Source: Flavobacterium sp. (GTDB lineage Bacteria > Bacteroidota > Bacteroidia > Flavobacteriales > Flavobacteriaceae). From it: a DNA stretch of 64,000 nucleotides. Below the pieces are notes generated by a model. That model had not been told where the DNA came from and made no database searches. It saw only the letters and a list, made by a program, of their open reading frames with translations. Shown in pieces: positions 19,696-28,438 of this stretch. The position numbers and the translations under genes are program-made. The number at the start of each line of letters is the position of its first letter. The stretch's first letter is position 1. The stretch is from NCBI GenBank assembly GCA_029946065.1, contig JAQSDU010000001.1:620-64619 (forward strand). The letters run 5' to 3'.

Positions 19696-20262
19696 TTAAA
19701 AATAGGTGTCCAATTTTTTTCCAAAAATAGTATAAATAATTATTTTAATATCCAACCAGAATGACTGTTTTTGTTGGTATTGTATGTTGATCCTTATTTT
19801 ATCAGGAAAGATTACTTCGTCATTGTAGCGCAGCGGATGCTGTTGATGGGCTAAAATTTGTTCTTCGTTGGCATATTTAAGACTTGCCGGACCTGTGATT
19901 CCGGGTTTTAAGTCTAAAATCTTACGGTCATTGCCTTTCAGCAAATCATAATATCCGGGAATATCAGGCCTAGGGCCCACCATGCTCATATTGCCGATTA
20001 AAACGTTGAAGAGCTGTGGCAACTCATCAATCTTATTTCTTCGAAGAAAATCACCAAGCCTATCAATTTCGTTAGTTTGCTTTTTAATAGTGCGAAGTTT
20101 GAAGATCCAAAATAGCCTACCGCCCTGTCCTACCCTCTTTTGCATAAAAATACCGCCTGATTGGGTGCTGAACGCCGCTAAAATCCAGAAAAAAACTATC
20201 AGCCACGACAAAATCAAGATTGCAAATAAAGAAACGAATATGTCAAAAATGCGTTTAGTCAT
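19696..20262 (-). CDS. Phosphoglycosyl transferase (PglC-like initiating sugar transferase)
   Basis: This 188-residue single-domain monotopic enzyme moves a phospho-sugar from a UDP-sugar to undecaprenyl phosphate. Start TKRIFDIFVSL with one membrane segment (about 5-30) is typical. Motifs FMQKRVGQGG, KIDELPQLFN, MSMVGPRPD and LKPGITGPASL identify the family. The size matches PglC rather than the long WbaP type. It lies next to the aminotransferase, so a UDP-4-amino- or diamino-sugar is the likely donor. It is one of two such enzymes in the locus (the other is at 22851). Confidence 0.93.
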   Translation of the reverse strand: MTKRIFDIFVSLFAILILSWLIVFFWILAAFSTQSGGIFMQKRVGQGGRLFWIFKLRTIKKQTNEIDRLGDFLRRNKIDELPQLFNVLIGNMSMVGPRPDIPGYYDLLKGNDRKILDLKPGITGPASLKYANEEQILAHQQHPLRYNDEVIFPDKIRINIQYQQKQSFWLDIKIIIYTIFGKKLDTYF

Positions 20263-20266
20263 TTGT

Positions 20267-20920
20267 TTAAAGTCGTTTTTTTGATAAGTAATAATCGGTA
20301 CAAATTGTTGGATACTTATCCGATTTCATCTTATTGATTACCCTATCGATGTCGTGAAGATAACTTTTTAAAGTGACTTTACCAGTATCTGTATCAAGTG
20401 TAAGATAATTGGATTGGTTGATGAATGCCCTATTCTGTCCCAAACTACCAGTATTAAAAATCTTGTAATCGTTTTTTTTACGTTCAAATTGCTGGTGCGA
20501 ATGGCCGATGATGTAATTCCGATCAATATTAATATTTGTGATGTCTGTATCGGCAAAAATATAACCATTGCCTATTGTGTGTTTAACGGTATAATTACCC
20601 GCTTCAAGCACATCACCGTATTGCCTTATAACCTGCAGGAGCGAAACGTCAAAACGTTGATAGCAAAATTCGAAAAAGGATTTTGCGACGATATGCTGTC
20701 CGTCATAAAAACCATCAAGAAAATACTGTTCGTGATTGCCTTTTAAAATTTGGAGATTGGGAATTTCGTTCAAAAACTGTACACATTCATTGGTCCATGG
20801 CCCATAATTGACAATGTCTCCATGACAGATAAAAATATCCGTTTGTGCTTTTTCAGCCTTGAATAATTCTTCAAGTGCTATTAAATTGCCGTGAACATCG
20901 CCAAAAATGGTTAGTATCAT
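20267..20920 (-). CDS. Calcineurin-like metallophosphoesterase
   Basis: This 217-residue protein carries the metallophosphatase signature in order: GDVHGN (residue 7), HGDIVNYGPW, KGNHEQY and GHSHQQFE. It has no signal peptide and is predicted to be cytosolic. It overlaps the upstream SDR gene by 4 bp and ends 4 bp before the PglC-like transferase, so it is part of the polysaccharide operon. A stand-alone phosphatase of this kind is unusual in such loci. It could hydrolyse a phospho-sugar or a nucleotide-sugar diphosphate, but the substrate cannot be read from sequence. Confidence 0.88.
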   Translation of the reverse strand: MILTIFGDVHGNLIALEELFKAEKAQTDIFICHGDIVNYGPWTNECVQFLNEIPNLQILKGNHEQYFLDGFYDGQHIVAKSFFEFCYQRFDVSLLQVIRQYGDVLEAGNYTVKHTIGNGYIFADTDITNINIDRNYIIGHSHQQFERKKNDYKIFNTGSLGQNRAFINQSNYLTLDTDTGKVTLKSYLHDIDRVINKMKSDKYPTICTDYYLSKKRL

Positions 20921-21795
20921 TTTACGATTATTTGCTTGATTCCGGTTTTTATATCAATGAAACCATTCGTATCTGTTATTTCTTTGAGGCGCTCAATATT
21001 GATGACAGCCCTATCGTCATTAAAACTTTCACTCTCTGTATTACTAATGATTACCGATCCGAAATGGTCGGCAATAATTGCTGCCAATTCCAAAACTGTA
21101 GTTTCTTTACCGGAAGCGCCATTCACTATACCTTCATAATCGCTGTCAATTGTTGCCAATATGATTTTTGCCGCATCATCAACATGAAGAAAATCGGCAC
21201 TAACTTTGGACGCATTGGTCAGGTTGATTTTTTTGTATTTTTTTGCCTGGTCAATAAGGTTGCAAATCAAACCGCCCCATTTCATTTCTGGACCATAGAG
21301 GGCCGAAAATCGTATATGAGAAAGTATGATGCTTTTTGAAACAGCAAAAGTACTGAAAAGCAATTCCTGCATGAGTTTTGAACTGCTGTACAAAACATGA
21401 TTTCCTATGGGATAAGTGAACTCATTTTCTGTGAGACCTACTCTCCAAGGCTTTTTAATTACAGCTAGTGTTGAGCAATTCACGATTCTTTTAACAGAAG
21501 TTTGTCCGTCAATCCATTTGCAAATATGTTGCGTCCCAAGAATATTGGTTTTGTAGATCCCATCAAGATAGTTATTATCCAGATAATTTCCACCGGGAAG
21601 AATGGTAGCGCAATTGACCACGACATCAAAAAAATTATCCGGCAATATTTTAAAGTCTTCATATTGACTGATGTCGATAGCATAATCGCTATTCTCGCTT
21701 CTGGAAACGACAAAACAGTCAATCTGCTTTGCTTTCAGTAGCACCGCAAATGCCTTGCCCAAAAATCCGTTTCCGCCAAATACTAAAACTTTCAT
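20917..21795 (-). CDS. NAD-dependent epimerase/dehydratase (extended SDR)
   Basis: This 292-residue protein begins with the Rossmann loop GGNGFLGKAF and has the catalytic YxxxK in LYSSSKLM (about residue 145). A typical NAD-epimerase end (DFLHVDDAAKIILATID; NGASGKETTVLELA) follows. The product is probably a modified nucleotide sugar, but it has no close match to a named pathway enzyme that I recognise. It is packed between the ATP-grasp gene (6 bp gap) and the phosphoesterase (4 bp overlap). Confidence 0.88.
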   Translation of the reverse strand: MKVLVFGGNGFLGKAFAVLLKAKQIDCFVVSRSENSDYAIDISQYEDFKILPDNFFDVVVNCATILPGGNYLDNNYLDGIYKTNILGTQHICKWIDGQTSVKRIVNCSTLAVIKKPWRVGLTENEFTYPIGNHVLYSSSKLMQELLFSTFAVSKSIILSHIRFSALYGPEMKWGGLICNLIDQAKKYKKINLTNASKVSADFLHVDDAAKIILATIDSDYEGIVNGASGKETTVLELAAIIADHFGSVIISNTESESFNDDRAVINIERLKEITDTNGFIDIKTGIKQIIVK

Positions 21796-21801
21796 CTTTG
21801 G

Positions 21802-22854
21802 TTATTTTTTTAAACAAAAATTATAAAAAACTGCATCTGGTGCCGTTAAAGAACCTTCATTTTTTAGGGTATTGAATTCATTTTCTGACACAAAAATATC
21901 TGACCACGCACGAAACACCATCCCATTTGTGAGTATTGGTGTTTTGATGTCTTCGCCGAAAAGATAATATTTCAGGATTGCTTCCACTTCATTATAACCA
22001 AAAAAGTGCCTTAATGGAGTTGTTCCGCTGAACCTTCCGTTAATTTCAAAAATGACGGGCTTGCCATTGGCAATTCTGAATTGAAAATTAACCGGTCCAT
22101 CCGGATTGAGTTTTTCTGCTATCGGAATAATAAAAGCATCATAATCAGCAACTTTATCATCACGATAAGCCCTATAGGTGTTACCGTCGCGCAAATCACG
22201 TTTGAGTGTTACTATGGCTTTGCATTTACCATCAACTACTGTACAACCTGATGTATATTCGCCGTCCTCTTCTGATAAAAATTGTTGCACCACAAGATTG
22301 CTTTGCGGATGATAAATCTCCATCAATTCCTCATGATTTTCAATTTTTCTGATGCCGAGTGATCGCGCACCATCAAAAGGTTTAGCAAATAAGGGAAAGC
22401 CTAATTTTTGTTCAATTTCGTGTAATTTTTCCTTATCATCGGCCATTACGGAAAAAGGATATGGAAAATCATTTTCTTTTAGAAATGCGGCAGTAAGAAA
22501 TTTATCATTGGCGATAGTGATGACTTCCTCGCTACTAACGATAACCTTACAATTGTATTTTTCGAGAAACTCTTTTTTATACCTTGAGAAAATCGGAAGC
22601 TCCAAATCGGTACCTACCATTATGGCATCGATTTTATGTTTTTCGACAATTTTCATAACGGCATCCATAAAATCAGGATGGGCTACTTTTGGTATGGTAA
22701 TGGCATAATCGCCGAGCCAATGTCCGGTTGAACGGGGATCGGGATCTGCAGTAAATATCCGTTTTGGGAAATCTGAAATCTGTAACAGTCTTAAAATTCC
22801 CTGTCCCAATAAAGCTCCGGCACCGGTCACTAATATATTTTTTTGTATGCTCAT
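21802..22854 (-). CDS. ATP-grasp ligase (CarB-like)
   Basis: This 350-residue protein has a pre-ATP-grasp fold (ILVTGAGALLGQGILRLL) and an ATP-grasp domain (about 110-290), with nucleotide-binding FPLFAKPFDGARSLG and VVQQFLSEEDGEY and a metal-binding end VIFEINGRFSGTTPLRHF. The family joins a carboxylate to an amine through an acyl-phosphate. In this locus it may attach an amino acid to an amino sugar or activate a small acid; this is inference. It overlaps the WcaJ-like transferase gene by 4 bp. Confidence 0.88.
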   Translation of the reverse strand: MSIQKNILVTGAGALLGQGILRLLQISDFPKRIFTADPDPRSTGHWLGDYAITIPKVAHPDFMDAVMKIVEKHKIDAIMVGTDLELPIFSRYKKEFLEKYNCKVIVSSEEVITIANDKFLTAAFLKENDFPYPFSVMADDKEKLHEIEQKLGFPLFAKPFDGARSLGIRKIENHEELMEIYHPQSNLVVQQFLSEEDGEYTSGCTVVDGKCKAIVTLKRDLRDGNTYRAYRDDKVADYDAFIIPIAEKLNPDGPVNFQFRIANGKPVIFEINGRFSGTTPLRHFFGYNEVEAILKYYLFGEDIKTPILTNGMVFRAWSDIFVSENEFNTLKNEGSLTAPDAVFYNFCLKK

Positions 22855-23474
22855 ATCTTTGTTTGTTTTTTTACAAATTCGTCGAATCGGGGCATTGTGA
22901 CATGTCCGTCTGCAGCGATTTCATTTGTGGCTATAATTTTTCTTATGGTTTTTAATACAATCCGGATATCAAGCAAAAAAGAGGCATGGTCAACATACCA
23001 CACATCATATTCAAATTTTTGTGGCCAACTGATGGCGTTCCGTCCATTAACTTGTGCCCAACCTGTAATGCCGGGCTTTACTTCATGTCGCCTATTTTCG
23101 GTTGGTGTGTAAAAGGGTAGGTAATCCGGCAACAAAGGTCTCGGTCCTACTAGGCTCATTTGTCCGGCAATAACATTGAGCAATTGTGGAATTTCGTCGA
23201 GTGATGTCTTCCTGACAATATTTCCTATTCGCGTTAGTCGTTCCGCATCATGCAACAAATTTCCATCTGTATCTTTCTTGTTGTTCATTGTCCTGAACTT
23301 GATGATCCTAAATAATTTCTCTCCTTTTCCGGGGCGAATCTGAAAGAAAAAAGGTTTTCCATCATTGGCTAAGAACAGTAAAATCATGACAACAACAAAA
23401 ATCGGCGAAAACAGTATAAAAGCTGCAAATGCAACCAAAAAATCAAATATTCGCTTAAAAAAATGTCTATACAT
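22851..23474 (-). CDS. Second phosphoglycosyl transferase (UDP-sugar:undecaprenyl-phosphate type)
   Basis: This 207-residue monotopic enzyme starts YRHFFKRIFDFLVAFAAFIL, with one membrane segment. It carries FFQIRPGKGEKLF, SLDEIPQLLN, MSLVGPRPLLPDY and KPGITGWAQVNGRN. It is a second initiating enzyme besides that at 19696. It overlaps the WbuB-like glycosyltransferase gene by 8 bp and the ATP-grasp gene by 4 bp. Two initiating enzymes suggest either two lipid-linked glycans or alternative first sugars. Confidence 0.93.
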   Translation of the reverse strand: MYRHFFKRIFDFLVAFAAFILFSPIFVVVMILLFLANDGKPFFFQIRPGKGEKLFRIIKFRTMNNKKDTDGNLLHDAERLTRIGNIVRKTSLDEIPQLLNVIAGQMSLVGPRPLLPDYLPFYTPTENRRHEVKPGITGWAQVNGRNAISWPQKFEYDVWYVDHASFLLDIRIVLKTIRKIIATNEIAADGHVTMPRFDEFVKKQTKI

Positions 23475-24678
23475 TACCGACTTTGTTTACTATTAAATCA
23501 TAAGATCTTTCTACCTTGTAATCGTCATGCAATAAAAGTAATGCGTTTTCTCGCATTTTTTGAAAATTATCTGCATTTGTTACCATTCCGCTTATTGCGC
23601 CCAGCATTGCATCCATATCACCAGAAATCACGCGAAATCCACAGCCAGCATTTTCTATTACATCGCCAATATCCGTATTGGGATCTGTTGCTGCGATTAC
23701 CGGCATTTTGCACTCTAGATAAGACAAAAGTCTTGAAGGAAAATTCGGAATTGTAAAGTCCTTGTTAAGGAAAATCAAGCCAACATCACAGGCCATCAAC
23801 AACTGGTCATACTCATTTTTTGGAAGCCCAGGTAATAATGACGCATTTTGGGGTTTTATTGTTTTAAACCAGTCAGAGATTCGCCCGAACTCTGTGCCTG
23901 TTCCAATCACAATAAAATATACTTCAGGGAGCTCTTTTGCTGCGACAATGGTTTCTAATAAAAAATCGATGCCTTGAGGAATTCCGATATTGCCGCCGTA
24001 AATAAAAACTTTGGCTGCAGTAGGAATATTGAATTTTGCATGCATTTGTGCTTTTCGTGTGGCAGATTCCTCGAAAATTATGGGTTGAATCGTATTGGGA
24101 TTAATCTCAACTTTACTGTTACAAATTTCAGGATTATGGCGTAAAATAAATTTTTTATTGGCCTCCGACATGCAACCGATCGTATCCGAAACTTCATAAA
24201 GCCTGCGTTCCTTTTTGAGAAAAAGCTTGTGGAGTTGGCTGCCGTTTTTCATCATTTTCATATCGATGGCATTTTGCGGAAAGATATCTTTCAACAGCAA
24301 ATAAGAAAATGCACCATCCCTTTTCTTGATATATGAAATGACTTTTGAAAATGTAATCGGCGGTGTAGAATACAATACGAGGTCGAATTTTATAGTAGAA
24401 AAATATTTTCTGATGGCTGATAGGTACTGGTATTCCATGGCCAAAGTACCAATTCCTTTTTCGATAATATTGGTCTTTTGCAGATTGAAAGTTTTCACAT
24501 TCAAAATGGAGACACCCGTTTGTTCTTTAATTGCCGTTTTTAGTTTTTCCCTACGCTCTGATGGCGAAACGATATAAACCTCATGGCCTTCATCTCTGAA
24601 TTTTCGCAATAAATCGGTATAAATCCCCCTCTCGTTAAGGGAATTGATTTTTACCATTGTCAGAAAAAGTAGTTTCAT
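23467..24678 (-). CDS. wbuB: WbuB-like GT4 glycosyltransferase (probable L-FucNAc transferase)
   Basis: This 403-residue GT-B enzyme begins MKLLFLTMVKINSLNERGIY, the N-terminus typical of WbuB. The C-terminal half has the nucleotide-sugar site (FIYGGNIGIPQGIDFLLE; FPSRLLSYLECKMPVIAATD). It directly follows the FnlA/B/C genes for UDP-L-FucNAc, the same order as in Escherichia coli O26 and many Bacteroidota loci, which supports L-FucNAc as donor. Confidence 0.88.
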   Translation of the reverse strand: MKLLFLTMVKINSLNERGIYTDLLRKFRDEGHEVYIVSPSERREKLKTAIKEQTGVSILNVKTFNLQKTNIIEKGIGTLAMEYQYLSAIRKYFSTIKFDLVLYSTPPITFSKVISYIKKRDGAFSYLLLKDIFPQNAIDMKMMKNGSQLHKLFLKKERRLYEVSDTIGCMSEANKKFILRHNPEICNSKVEINPNTIQPIIFEESATRKAQMHAKFNIPTAAKVFIYGGNIGIPQGIDFLLETIVAAKELPEVYFIVIGTGTEFGRISDWFKTIKPQNASLLPGLPKNEYDQLLMACDVGLIFLNKDFTIPNFPSRLLSYLECKMPVIAATDPNTDIGDVIENAGCGFRVISGDMDAMLGAISGMVTNADNFQKMRENALLLLHDDYKVERSYDLIVNKVGNV

Positions 24679-24688
24679 GCTTTTTTGT

Positions 24689-25825
24689 TTATTCGCTCCA
24701 GACCACTCTTTTTATATAATCTGTATAACTAATTATGATTCGAACCATTTTTTCAGATACATTCGGCATCGAATAATCGGCTACCGGTCTAAAATTGCGT
24801 TCCTTGCCACGCTTTTGGTATTGGAGCTGCGTTAGTCCCTGCATAATTCTTTCCGGATTCAAACCGACCATCATGACAGAAGCTTCTTCCATAGCTTCCG
24901 GTCTTTCGTGGGCATCGCGGATGTTGAGCGCCGGAAAGTTGAGCGTTGATGATTCTTCCGAAATCGTTCCGCTATCAGACAATACCGCAAAAGATTTCAT
25001 TTGTAAAGCATTGTAATCATTGAAGCCCATTGGCTTTAAAAACTGTACTTCAGGACGCATCGTGACATTTTTTGAATCGATCATTTTGCGTGTTCGCGGA
25101 TGCGTACTTACAATTATTGGATAGCCGTATTTTTCAGCGACAAGGTTCAAAGATTCCATTAAACCTTTAAAATTTTTCTCACTGTTGATGTTTTCCTCAC
25201 GGTGTGCCGAAACGACAAAATATTTATTTTCCTCGAGATTCAGCTTGTGCAAAATATCCGAAGCGTTGATTTCAGGAAGATAATGGTTTAAAACTTCAAA
25301 CATTGGAGAACCGGTTTTGATGATCCTATCGGCAGGCAATCCTTCGCGAAGCAAATATTCACGAGCAATGTCGCTGTAAGTCAAATTAACATCCGAAACA
25401 TGATCTACAATTTTACGGTTGGTTTCTTCCGGAACGCGTTGATCGAAACACCTGTTTCCAGCTTCCATGTGGAAAATCGGAATATGTCTTTTCTTGGCGG
25501 GAATAGCGCAAAGACAACTATTGGTATCGCCTAAAACTAAAAATGCATCTGGATTTTCAGTTTCCAATAATGGGTCTATTTTGATTAAAATCATGCCCAC
25601 TGTTTCGGTCGCTGTTGCACCTGCAGCATTAAGAAAATGGTCTGGCTTGCGGATGCCGAGGTCTTCAAAAAAGATCTGGTTAAGTTCGTAATCATAGTTT
25701 TGTCCGGTGTGAACAATAACGTGCTCTATGGCTTCTGAGGCATCCAAAGCAGCCATAACCCTAGACAATCTTATGATTTCAGGTCTTGTACCTACCACTG
25801 TCATTACTTTCAGTTTTGCTTTCAT
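24689..25825 (-). CDS. fnlC: UDP-GlcNAc 2-epimerase family, UDP-L-FucNAc synthase (FnlC/WbjD)
   Basis: This 378-residue non-hydrolysing 2-epimerase starts KLKVMTVVGTRPEIIRLSRV and has FHMEAGNRCFDQRVPEETNR, VSAHREENINSEKN and SDSGTISEESSTLNFPALN. The FnlC subgroup converts UDP-2-acetamido-2,6-dideoxy-L-talose to UDP-L-FucNAc. Its position between the FnlB-like and WbuB-like genes separates it functionally from the WecB paralogue at 35279. Confidence 0.92.
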   Translation of the reverse strand: MKAKLKVMTVVGTRPEIIRLSRVMAALDASEAIEHVIVHTGQNYDYELNQIFFEDLGIRKPDHFLNAAGATATETVGMILIKIDPLLETENPDAFLVLGDTNSCLCAIPAKKRHIPIFHMEAGNRCFDQRVPEETNRKIVDHVSDVNLTYSDIAREYLLREGLPADRIIKTGSPMFEVLNHYLPEINASDILHKLNLEENKYFVVSAHREENINSEKNFKGLMESLNLVAEKYGYPIIVSTHPRTRKMIDSKNVTMRPEVQFLKPMGFNDYNALQMKSFAVLSDSGTISEESSTLNFPALNIRDAHERPEAMEEASVMMVGLNPERIMQGLTQLQYQKRGKERNFRPVADYSMPNVSEKMVRIIISYTDYIKRVVWSE

Positions 25826-25865
25826 TCTTTATAAATTATCGAAAATCCTATCGGACTTTATTGTA

Positions 25866-26984
25866 TTAAACGTTTTCAAAATAAGTATCGGGATCATTCG
25901 GGTCATAAAATTCATTGATCCAGAAAATGGTATAGAGTTCTTCGTCGCCTATATTTTTGATGTTGTGCGTGTACCAAACCGGCATGTCAACATAAGCTGG
26001 TTCATCTCCGGAAAGGTAAAAATCGAGCACTTCTTCTGTACCTATTAAACGCAGTTGAATAAGCGCTTTTCCTTTTATAACAGCAAATCTCTCGATTTTT
26101 CTGGTGTGAAAATGATTGCCGCGTGTGATTCCGGGAACGGTTGTCGAGAAAGAAACTTGTCCGCCAACATTCAGTCGAATCACTTCTACGAATGCGCCTC
26201 TCGGGTCTGTATGCTGCGTAAATTTCACCGGAAAATGACCGGCAATATCCATGTAACATCGGAACGTATTAAACAAATTGACTTCAAACATAGAATTCAA
26301 TTCTGGAATGATGCCTAATTCCTGGTATTGGTTTTTGTAATTTTCGAGCAAGGAAAGGATTTGTGACACTTTTGATTCGGAGGTATGTGGCACATATATT
26401 TCGGGTTTGCTTGCTCCACTTCTGATTTCAGCGATAATTGCGTTGACGAGTTCGGCAACATAAATTAGTTTCAGGTCACCATCAACATCAATTTTTGGTA
26501 TCTCTCCGTGCGATAATTTGTGGCAGAAAGTAGCAACAACAGAATTGTAATTTGGAAGTCCAAACGGTCCGAATACATTAGGAATTATCATTCCTGTAAA
26601 ATTACCACCTGAATTCTTTGCCCATTCCACCATCATTTCGCGGCCTTCTTTTTTTGATTTCCCATAAAGGTTATCGCGTTCTTCTTGTGTTGAAGAAGAG
26701 AAGATAACGTGTGCTTTGCTGTTGGTCCTGATCAAAGAATGAGTCAGTTTTTGGGCAAGTCCCACATTGGTATCATAGATCACCTGCGGATCAGTATGTC
26801 GGTTCATTGCTGCTAAGTGCACAATGACATCACATTCGGACACAAAAGCATCGATTTGGTTTTCGTCTTCGAAAAATTCCTTCAGAAAGTCAATTCTCAT
26901 AAATTCATCAGGAAACAGCCCGAGTGTATTGTAGAGATGCTTACCTACAAATCCTGCCTGTCCTGTAATGCCTACTTTTAACAT
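25866..26984 (-). CDS. fnlB: Bifunctional SDR-cupin UDP-sugar reductase (FnlB/CapF/WbjC)
   Basis: This 372-residue protein has an N-terminal SDR domain (VGITGQAGFVGKHLYNTLG; YGKSKKEGREM catalytic YxxxK) and a C-terminal cupin (about 245-365, FTQHTDPRGAFVEVIR; GITRGNHFHTRKIERF). This fusion is diagnostic of CapF, the second step of UDP-L-FucNAc synthesis (C3 epimerisation and C4 reduction). It lies 3 bp after the small cupin gene, in the order FnlA, cupin, FnlB, FnlC. Confidence 0.94.
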   Translation of the reverse strand: MLKVGITGQAGFVGKHLYNTLGLFPDEFMRIDFLKEFFEDENQIDAFVSECDVIVHLAAMNRHTDPQVIYDTNVGLAQKLTHSLIRTNSKAHVIFSSSTQEERDNLYGKSKKEGREMMVEWAKNSGGNFTGMIIPNVFGPFGLPNYNSVVATFCHKLSHGEIPKIDVDGDLKLIYVAELVNAIIAEIRSGASKPEIYVPHTSESKVSQILSLLENYKNQYQELGIIPELNSMFEVNLFNTFRCYMDIAGHFPVKFTQHTDPRGAFVEVIRLNVGGQVSFSTTVPGITRGNHFHTRKIERFAVIKGKALIQLRLIGTEEVLDFYLSGDEPAYVDMPVWYTHNIKNIGDEELYTIFWINEFYDPNDPDTYFENV

Positions 26985-26987
26985 ACT

Positions 26988-27413
26988 TTAAATTTTATTT
27001 TCAAAATAACCCGCATCATAGCGATATTCATCTTTAATTTCACCTGAAAGATAATCAGCCATCACCAACAATTTTGAGTCGGCTTCAATCGATTGAATGG
27101 AACTTATAAAACCTTTCGGAACATGCAATATGTCCATCTTTTTTTCATCGAGGATGAACTCATATTGCCGTAATGTTTTCGACGGATTCTCCCAATCATC
27201 CACTTCAATCAACTTTATTGCGAACGTGCCTTTTATGGCAGAAAACCAGCGTTGCTCTATTTTATGTCCTTGCCACGCCCTTATGAAATCGGTATTGCTG
27301 TTTTCAATTGCATAAAACCTTTTCACTTTTGACGCATCAAAATCATTATTAAAAAATAGCGTTCCACGGTGGTCTGTGTACGAATTTCCGGCAATTATTT
27401 CTGGTTGCATCAT
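26988..27413 (-). CDS. WxcM-like cupin, putative sugar isomerase/epimerase
   Basis: This 141-residue single cupin is of the WxcM/FdtA type: DHRGTLFFNNDFD near the start, RAWQGHKIEQRWF (metal/substrate side) and ILHVPKGFISSIQSIE. Relatives convert dTDP-4-keto-6-deoxyglucose to a 3-keto sugar. Here the gene overlaps fnlA by 4 bp and precedes fnlB by 3 bp, so it may instead act on a UDP-FucNAc intermediate. RmlB at 36555 could supply the classical substrate. Both readings are inference. Confidence 0.82.
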   Translation of the reverse strand: MMQPEIIAGNSYTDHRGTLFFNNDFDASKVKRFYAIENSNTDFIRAWQGHKIEQRWFSAIKGTFAIKLIEVDDWENPSKTLRQYEFILDEKKMDILHVPKGFISSIQSIEADSKLLVMADYLSGEIKDEYRYDAGYFENKI

Positions 27414-28438
27414 TCTGTATATTGTGCGACATCTTCTCCAAAAACTTCTTTCCTGATTAAAGGAAGTTTTGAAAGTAAGACTTTCATGCCTTCAACCCCT
27501 TGTTGCTCTGTGTTGTGCGAATGATAATCTTCTATTGATGCCACATCCTTTTCTCCTTCAGAGAAATATTGGGCATAATTCAAGTCACGATTATCTGACG
27601 GAATCCTATAAAAATCGCCCATGTCTTCCGCTTTAATCATCTCTTCGCGTGTGCACAAGGTTTCATATAATTTTTCACCGTGACGTGTCCCTATAATTTT
27701 GATTTCGTTGTCGGATTGGCACATTTCCTTCAATGCCTGCGCCAAATCGCGAATGGTGCCGGCTGGTGCTTTATTCACGAATAAGTCACCCGCATTGCCG
27801 TGTTCGAAAGCAAATAAAACCAATTCTACGGCTTCTTCAAGCGACATTAAAAAACGGGTCATGTTTGGATCTGTAATCGTAATAGGCTGATTGTTTTTGA
27901 TTTGTTTCAGAAACAGCGGAATCACGGAGCCTCTAGATGCCATGACATTGCCGTAACGCGTTAGGCAAACTGTGGTTTCGCTTAGATTTCTGGAAGCGGC
28001 GATAGCTACTTTTTCCATCAATGCCTTGGAAATTCCCATGGCATTGATTGGATAGGCGGCTTTGTCGGTACTGAGGCAGATTACTTTTTTGACCTTATTT
28101 CTTCCGGCAGCGTCTATAACATTCTGCGTTCCGAACACGTTGGTTTTAGTGGCTTCCAACGGGAAAAATTCGCACGAAGGCACTTGTTTGAGTGCGGCTG
28201 CGTGGAATACATAATCAACACCGCGCATGGCTTGCTCGATGCTGTTAAAATCCCTTACATCGCCGATATAAAATTTAAGCTTATCACTTTTGAGGTGGTT
28301 CCGCATATCGTCTTGCTTTTTCTCGTCTCTCGAAAAAATACGAATTTCTTTAAAATGATCGGTTTGCAGAAAACGGTTGAGCACTGCATTTCCGAATGAT
28401 CCCGTTCCGCCGGTGATTAATAAAATCTTATTTTTCAT
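27410..28438 (-). CDS. fnlA: UDP-GlcNAc 4,6-dehydratase/5-epimerase (FnlA/CapE/WbjB)
   Basis: This 342-residue soluble SDR has NAD loop ITGGTGSFGNAVLNRF, VFHAAALKQVPSCEFFP, STDKAAYPINAMGISKALME and GEKLYETLCTREE near the C-terminus. This inverting dehydratase makes the first intermediate of UDP-L-FucNAc. It differs from the membrane-bound PglF-type enzyme at 16393. It overlaps the upstream GT4 gene by 11 bp and the cupin gene by 4 bp. Confidence 0.94.
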   Translation of the reverse strand: MKNKILLITGGTGSFGNAVLNRFLQTDHFKEIRIFSRDEKKQDDMRNHLKSDKLKFYIGDVRDFNSIEQAMRGVDYVFHAAALKQVPSCEFFPLEATKTNVFGTQNVIDAAGRNKVKKVICLSTDKAAYPINAMGISKALMEKVAIAASRNLSETTVCLTRYGNVMASRGSVIPLFLKQIKNNQPITITDPNMTRFLMSLEEAVELVLFAFEHGNAGDLFVNKAPAGTIRDLAQALKEMCQSDNEIKIIGTRHGEKLYETLCTREEMIKAEDMGDFYRIPSDNRDLNYAQYFSEGEKDVASIEDYHSHNTEQQGVEGMKVLLSKLPLIRKEVFGEDVAQYTE

